A stretch of DNA of 33,482 bases from a virus. The position numbers were made by a program, and so were the translations under genes. This document shows positions 30,641 through 33,482 of this stretch, one piece after another (the stretch's first letter is position 1; each line of letters starts with the position of its first letter). The DNA lies in IMG/VR virus record IMGVR_UViG_3300046557_000318, positions 1-33,482 of that record; one strand, 5' to 3'. The notes under the pieces are model-generated. The model saw only the letters and a program-made list of their open reading frames with translations. It was not told the origin of the DNA and searched no databases.

Positions 30641-31005
30641 GCGATTTCCTCACACCTGAGACGTGGCCCGCCATTGTGTCCGATCATCGCGCGCTTGGCC
30701 TCTTCGCGACGGCGGGCGTTCTCCTTGCGGGTCACCATTTCGAGATGCTCCGGATCAGGATTGACGCAGAGCCGCGTGCGGCAAACATGATCGATTTCTT
30801 TTTTGCCTGGCACATAGCCGTGCTCGATCGTGAACATGACGATGTGAACTGCTACCGTCTGACCGTCGAGCGACATGCGCGGATATCCAGCGCCGCGGCC
30901 TTCATCCCCTGAAGTCGGACCCGTCCAGATCCAGCAGCCTGTAACCGGGTCTATGAACACCCTCGCCATTATCTTTGCTCGAATGCGGTCACGGCGATTG
31001 GTCAT
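30637..31005 (-). CDS. HNH nuclease
   Basis: This 122-residue protein carries an HNH_3-type catalytic region: His54 in VHIVMFTIEHG, the DHVC pair at 72-75, Cys80, Asn82 and His87 in RLCVNPDPEHLE, then the usual RKENARRR. The NPDP insertion gives two more residues than the common NPxHLE form. Similar free-standing nucleases are frequent in phages and may be mobile. It sits inside a tight operon with no intron or interrupted gene nearby, so a role in recombination or DNA processing is also possible. Confidence 0.92.
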   Translation of the reverse strand: MTNRRDRIRAKIMARVFIDPVTGCWIWTGPTSGDEGRGAGYPRMSLDGQTVAVHIVMFTIEHGYVPGKKEIDHVCRTRLCVNPDPEHLEMVTRKENARRREEAKRAMIGHNGGPRLRCEEIA

Positions 31006-31241
31006 TCGGCAGATCCACCCGCCTTAGCGTCATCGCCATGCAATTCCGTCAGAACCGCCAGCACCTTGTCGGTACTTTTGCGCGTTACACGATCACCAGC
31101 AACGTTGGACTGGTGTAGCATGCGATCGACGACATTCTCTGCCGTCTGCTTGGCTTCGCGATAGACTTGCGACCCCATGACGCTGCCGGGCCAAGCTGTT
31201 GACACTTCCACTAGGATTGTCATTTGAACGGTGATCTTCAT
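31002..31241 (-). CDS. Hypothetical protein in early operon
   Basis: The 79 residues (MKITVQMTILVEVSTAWPGS, REAKQTAENVVDRMLHQSNV) show a strand-rich start and a helical middle with basic residues, then AVLTELHGDDAKAGGSAE. I do not recognise it. Both ends overlap neighbours by four bases (ATGA), which strongly supports real translation. Confidence 0.65.
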   Translation of the reverse strand: MKITVQMTILVEVSTAWPGSVMGSQVYREAKQTAENVVDRMLHQSNVAGDRVTRKSTDKVLAVLTELHGDDAKAGGSAE

Positions 31242-31675
31242 GACGGTCGCCCCAAAGCGTCCAGCAGCTCGCTTGCGCTGGTGACGATGTGATTTGCCAT
31301 CAGCGCCATCAGCTCGGGCTCTTCGCCGTCATGCGTCCAGATGATAAGGCGTCTGCCTCTACCAGCGAACCACCCGCCTTCGAGGTGAGCAGATCGGCCG
31401 GAAGGTAGGAGCAGCACGCAGGTGTCTGCCCATTCCATGCCGCGAAAGTCGTTCATGTAACCGCGCGCCGCGATCGGATGCGTGGTTAGCAATTCGCGAT
31501 ACTCCGATGCCTTCCAGCCCTGCCAATCCGGGTCGATCTCGGACCAGGCAAAGCCGGGAACACCATTCGGCGGATTGCGGAAGTCGTAAACTTCGTGGCC
31601 TGCAGCGCGCAGCATCGTGACGGCGTCGGGCTGATACTTGTTGCGCCAAGACGACGCGAGATAGATGCGGCTCAT
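31238..31675 (-). CDS. Nucleoside 2-deoxyribosyltransferase-like protein
   Basis: This 145-residue protein fits the deoxyribosyltransferase fold: YLASSWRNKYQPDAVTMLRA at the start, a substrate loop with EVYDFRNP, and the SGRSAHLEGGWFAG motif (Glu99 as the likely nucleophile). A role in base exchange of deoxynucleosides, or in salvage or modification of nucleotides, would suit a replicating phage. Related folds include NAD-handling enzymes, so other uses cannot be excluded. AGGAGAG is seven bases before ATG. It is preceded by the clamp gene after 20 bases. Confidence 0.82.
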   Translation of the reverse strand: MSRIYLASSWRNKYQPDAVTMLRAAGHEVYDFRNPPNGVPGFAWSEIDPDWQGWKASEYRELLTTHPIAARGYMNDFRGMEWADTCVLLLPSGRSAHLEGGWFAGRGRRLIIWTHDGEEPELMALMANHIVTSASELLDALGRPS

Positions 31676-31695
31676 GATTTTCTCTCCTGAGATAG

Positions 31696-32838
31696 TTACG
31701 TCGCGTTTCCAAGCATCCCCTTGACCTGCATTGGCATAAGGATTGTGTAATTCACGAGGTCGCCAGCGGCTCGTAGAAGCGCCGGCGATGCGCCCTGCCC
31801 CACGAGAAGTTCGAAGTTGTCGCCGTCGTTATGGGCAAGCGCCTCGCGAAGATGGCGGCCGTGAAATCCAGTGCGGATCTCACCATCGGTTTCAGCGGGA
31901 ACCTCGTCTTCGCCTTCACCGGCAGAGATGTCCCTGGCCATCAGTGCGATCGTCTCGCCGGTGAAATTGAATAGGATCCCGTTTCCTGCGTCAGGCGTGA
32001 CCGTCAGCAAGCGCCCGACCGCATCCGACAGAGCCTTGCCGCTGAAGCGCGACGTGTAGCTAGAGGGGTCCGGAACGATCTGACGATAAGCAGGGAAGTT
32101 GCCGTCGATCAGTTTCGAGTTGAGCACCGTTCCGCCGGCAGCCACGCGGATCTTCTGGTCAGACAGTTCGACGGTGACATCGTCGCGCCCATCGAGAAGT
32201 TTGATGATCCGGTCGACGGTATCGCTAGGCACGGTGACGCGCGGGATATCACTCAGATCGTCCTGGTCGAACTCGATCGACGCGATGATTCGCTTCACCA
32301 GGCGCTTTCCATCGGTGGCGACTAGCGTCAGACCATCCTTGCCCGGTTCCAGGTGCACGCCGCAGATGTAGTAGCGAGCGGCCTCAGTCTCAGCCGCGTA
32401 TTCGACTGCCTGCAGTGCTTTCTGCAAGGTGGATGCGCCAAGGCTCATCTGATGTTTGAGACTGCCCGCGTCGAGCTTGGGAAAATCAGACGCGGGCAGC
32501 ACCGGCAGCTTCAATTTGGAGCGGCCGGACTTGATCTGGATAGCGGCGATGACGCCAGCTTGTTGGACGGCATTGATCGCGATCCGGTCTTCCGGCGCGT
32601 TGCGGACAATGTCAGCAAAGATATGAGCCGGGCATGTGAACGGCTGAAAGTCTTCGCCGATCGTCGCCGCGAACCGTGTTGAGATCTCAAGATTGAGATC
32701 GCTGGCACGTGCTGTCAGCATGTCGCCATCGCGCTCGATCAGCACATTGGAGAGGATCGGGAACTTGTTCTTGGATTTCACCACGTCCTTGACGATGGCG
32801 AGCGCATCCGAGAGCGCCGGCTTTTCAGTTACGAACAT
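31696..32838 (-). CDS. dnaN: DNA polymerase III beta sliding clamp
   Basis: This 380-residue protein has the full bacterial clamp length (three domains) and typical strings: MFVTEKPALSDALAIVKDVV, KSKNKFPILSNVLIE, LVATDGKRLVKR, DGNFPAYRQIVP and the ending YTILMPMQV. It would encircle DNA and bind the polymerase and other partners. Host dnaN genes normally sit by dnaA, so a copy between SSB and integrase genes is a phage-carried clamp. The start at 32838 (M-F-V-T) is used because the longer in-frame start at 32964 overlaps the upstream gene. AGGGA lies about eight bases before it. Confidence 0.94.
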   Translation of the reverse strand: MFVTEKPALSDALAIVKDVVKSKNKFPILSNVLIERDGDMLTARASDLNLEISTRFAATIGEDFQPFTCPAHIFADIVRNAPEDRIAINAVQQAGVIAAIQIKSGRSKLKLPVLPASDFPKLDAGSLKHQMSLGASTLQKALQAVEYAAETEAARYYICGVHLEPGKDGLTLVATDGKRLVKRIIASIEFDQDDLSDIPRVTVPSDTVDRIIKLLDGRDDVTVELSDQKIRVAAGGTVLNSKLIDGNFPAYRQIVPDPSSYTSRFSGKALSDAVGRLLTVTPDAGNGILFNFTGETIALMARDISAGEGEDEVPAETDGEIRTGFHGRHLREALAHNDGDNFELLVGQGASPALLRAAGDLVNYTILMPMQVKGMLGNAT

Positions 32839-33214
32839 TGGAGGATCCCTTCGTGCCTGAAAGGAGATCGACAAGCTGCCGCTCCGTGGATGGGGGGGCA
32901 AGCCCAAATCGAGCGAACTGCCGATGCAGTTCGTCCATCGCTGCTTCGACGTCGTATTCGGCAAGATAGCGATACGTTCGCTCTAGCCAGTCACCAACTA
33001 GGAGATCGCGGCGCTGAAATTCATCGAAGATGACCTCGTCGCTGACGAGATCGAGATTGATTTTAGCTGGCACATCAGTGAAGTCGATCCGAGGGAATAT
33101 GGCCGGGTCGATCTTCCGTCGTTTGCAGACGGCGAGGAAATCATCCTGCTCAACTTCGGAAAGCAATATGCTGATATCAGCGGAGACGTGCTGGTATTGC
33201 TGTTTTCTTCTCAC
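32825..33214 (-). CDS. Hypothetical protein between SSB and clamp
   Basis: This 129-residue, acidic, helical protein (MRRKQQYQHVSADISILLSE, ERTYRYLAEYDVEAAMDELH) has no recognised domain. Its GTG start has GGAGG five bases upstream, and its end overlaps the clamp start by 14 bases. It lies between two replication proteins, so a DNA-metabolism role is plausible but not shown. LVSDEVIFDEFQRRDLLVGD may form a helix-loop-helix surface. Confidence 0.7.
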   Translation of the reverse strand: MRRKQQYQHVSADISILLSEVEQDDFLAVCKRRKIDPAIFPRIDFTDVPAKINLDLVSDEVIFDEFQRRDLLVGDWLERTYRYLAEYDVEAAMDELHRQFARFGLAPPSTERQLVDLLSGTKGSSNVRN

Positions 33215-33225
33215 ATCAGCCTCCG

Positions 33226-33482
33226 TCAGAACGGGATATCATCGTCGAGGTCGCGGCTGAAATTGCCGCCAGACGTCTGCGATGATTTCGTGGTTGAGCC
33301 GGATGCGCGGTCGCCGTCATAGCCATAGTCGCCAGCGCCGTTACCGCCGGGCTTATAGCCAGAGCCGTCCTTTTTGTTCAGCATGATGAGCTTGGCGTCG
33401 AAGCCCTGCAGAACAACTTCCGTCGAGTAGCGATCCTGGCCAGACTGGTCCTGCCATTTGCGCGTGGCGAGCTGGCCTTCAA
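33226..33482 (-). CDS. ssb: Single-stranded DNA-binding protein, C-terminal part (5' end outside window)
   Basis: Eighty-five codons remain. [20 protein letters not shown] is the end of the OB fold of bacterial SSB, then a glycine-rich linker ([16 protein letters not shown]) and the acidic tip DDDIPF, used to contact partners such as polymerase or recombination proteins. Its stop is 12 bases before the next gene's GTG. Position at the head of the early operon suggests that replication and recombination genes continue beyond the right edge. Confidence 0.9.
   Translation of the reverse strand, partial: EGQLATRKWQDQSGQDRYSTEVVLQGFDAKLIMLNKKDGSGYKPGGNGAGDYGYDGDRASGSTTKSSQTSGGNFSRDLDDDIPF

Noticed and set aside
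1-33482. CRISPR array, rRNA, insertion sequence or transposase
   Set aside because: No regularly spaced repeats with spacers, no rRNA segments and no transposase motif were seen. The Mu-like character is limited to the tail; there is no Mu transposase in this window.

Overview
The window is a temperate tailed-phage genome or prophage from an alphaproteobacterium, most likely of the Rhizobium/Agrobacterium group. The DNA is GC-rich, and several accessory genes look like proteins I know mainly from Rhizobiales: a DUF1515 protein, a small Cys-containing protein, an Arc-type repressor and a Tat-signal protein. There are no host housekeeping genes, no tRNA and no CRISPR array. The contractile tail module makes this a myovirus-like particle. 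It joins a lambda-type packaging and head module (GpA terminase, gpW, gpB-type portal) to a Mu-type tail whose gene order follows Mu gp38 to gp48.

Left to right on the + strand: the end of a lambda gpZ-like minor tail gene (1-314); a non-coding stretch with a candidate cos site and CTGAC repeats (315-509); small and large terminase, gpW, portal, prohead protease, major capsid protein and cement protein (510-7553); head-tail and tail-completion genes (7559-8681); DUF2635, sheath, tube, a tail chaperone with a strong -1 frameshift signal, and tape measure (8697-13030); a split gpN, then gp44 to gp48-like baseplate genes (13258-18171); and a fibre, a small fibre-associated protein and an SGNH-esterase tail protein (18187-20523). 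These late genes are tightly packed and often overlap by 1-4 bases, so they are probably one long transcription unit.

The late block is interrupted by minus-strand DNA (20504-21741) that encodes an OafA-type acyltransferase and a 39-residue membrane peptide coupled to it. This is a probable lysogenic-conversion cassette. Next comes lysis (21833-22925): a two-TM holin candidate, a T4-type lysozyme starting at TTG, and nested i-spanin/o-spanin genes. After lysis are a GH26-like hydrolase, a degenerate SGNH-like protein and small rhizobial accessory genes (22978-26746).

The right arm is mostly minus strand. It holds a Cys-containing small protein, a ribbon-helix-helix repressor, a divergent Tat-signal protein, a tyrosine recombinase (28135-29013), and an early operon read from the right edge leftwards: SSB (cut by the window), an unknown protein, a full-length DNA polymerase III beta clamp, a nucleoside 2-deoxyribosyltransferase-like protein, an unknown protein, an HNH nuclease, an excisionase-like HTH protein and the main integrase. 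Adjacent genes in this operon overlap or nearly touch, so recombination functions lie at its end and replication functions at its start.

The most notable points are the three-part frameshift signal in the tail chaperone, a signal-peptide-like N-terminus on the capsid protein, two tiny antisense membrane proteins, the pairing of a receptor esterase with an O-acyltransferase, the GTGGGACA repeats around the integrase 3' end, and a phage-encoded beta clamp.
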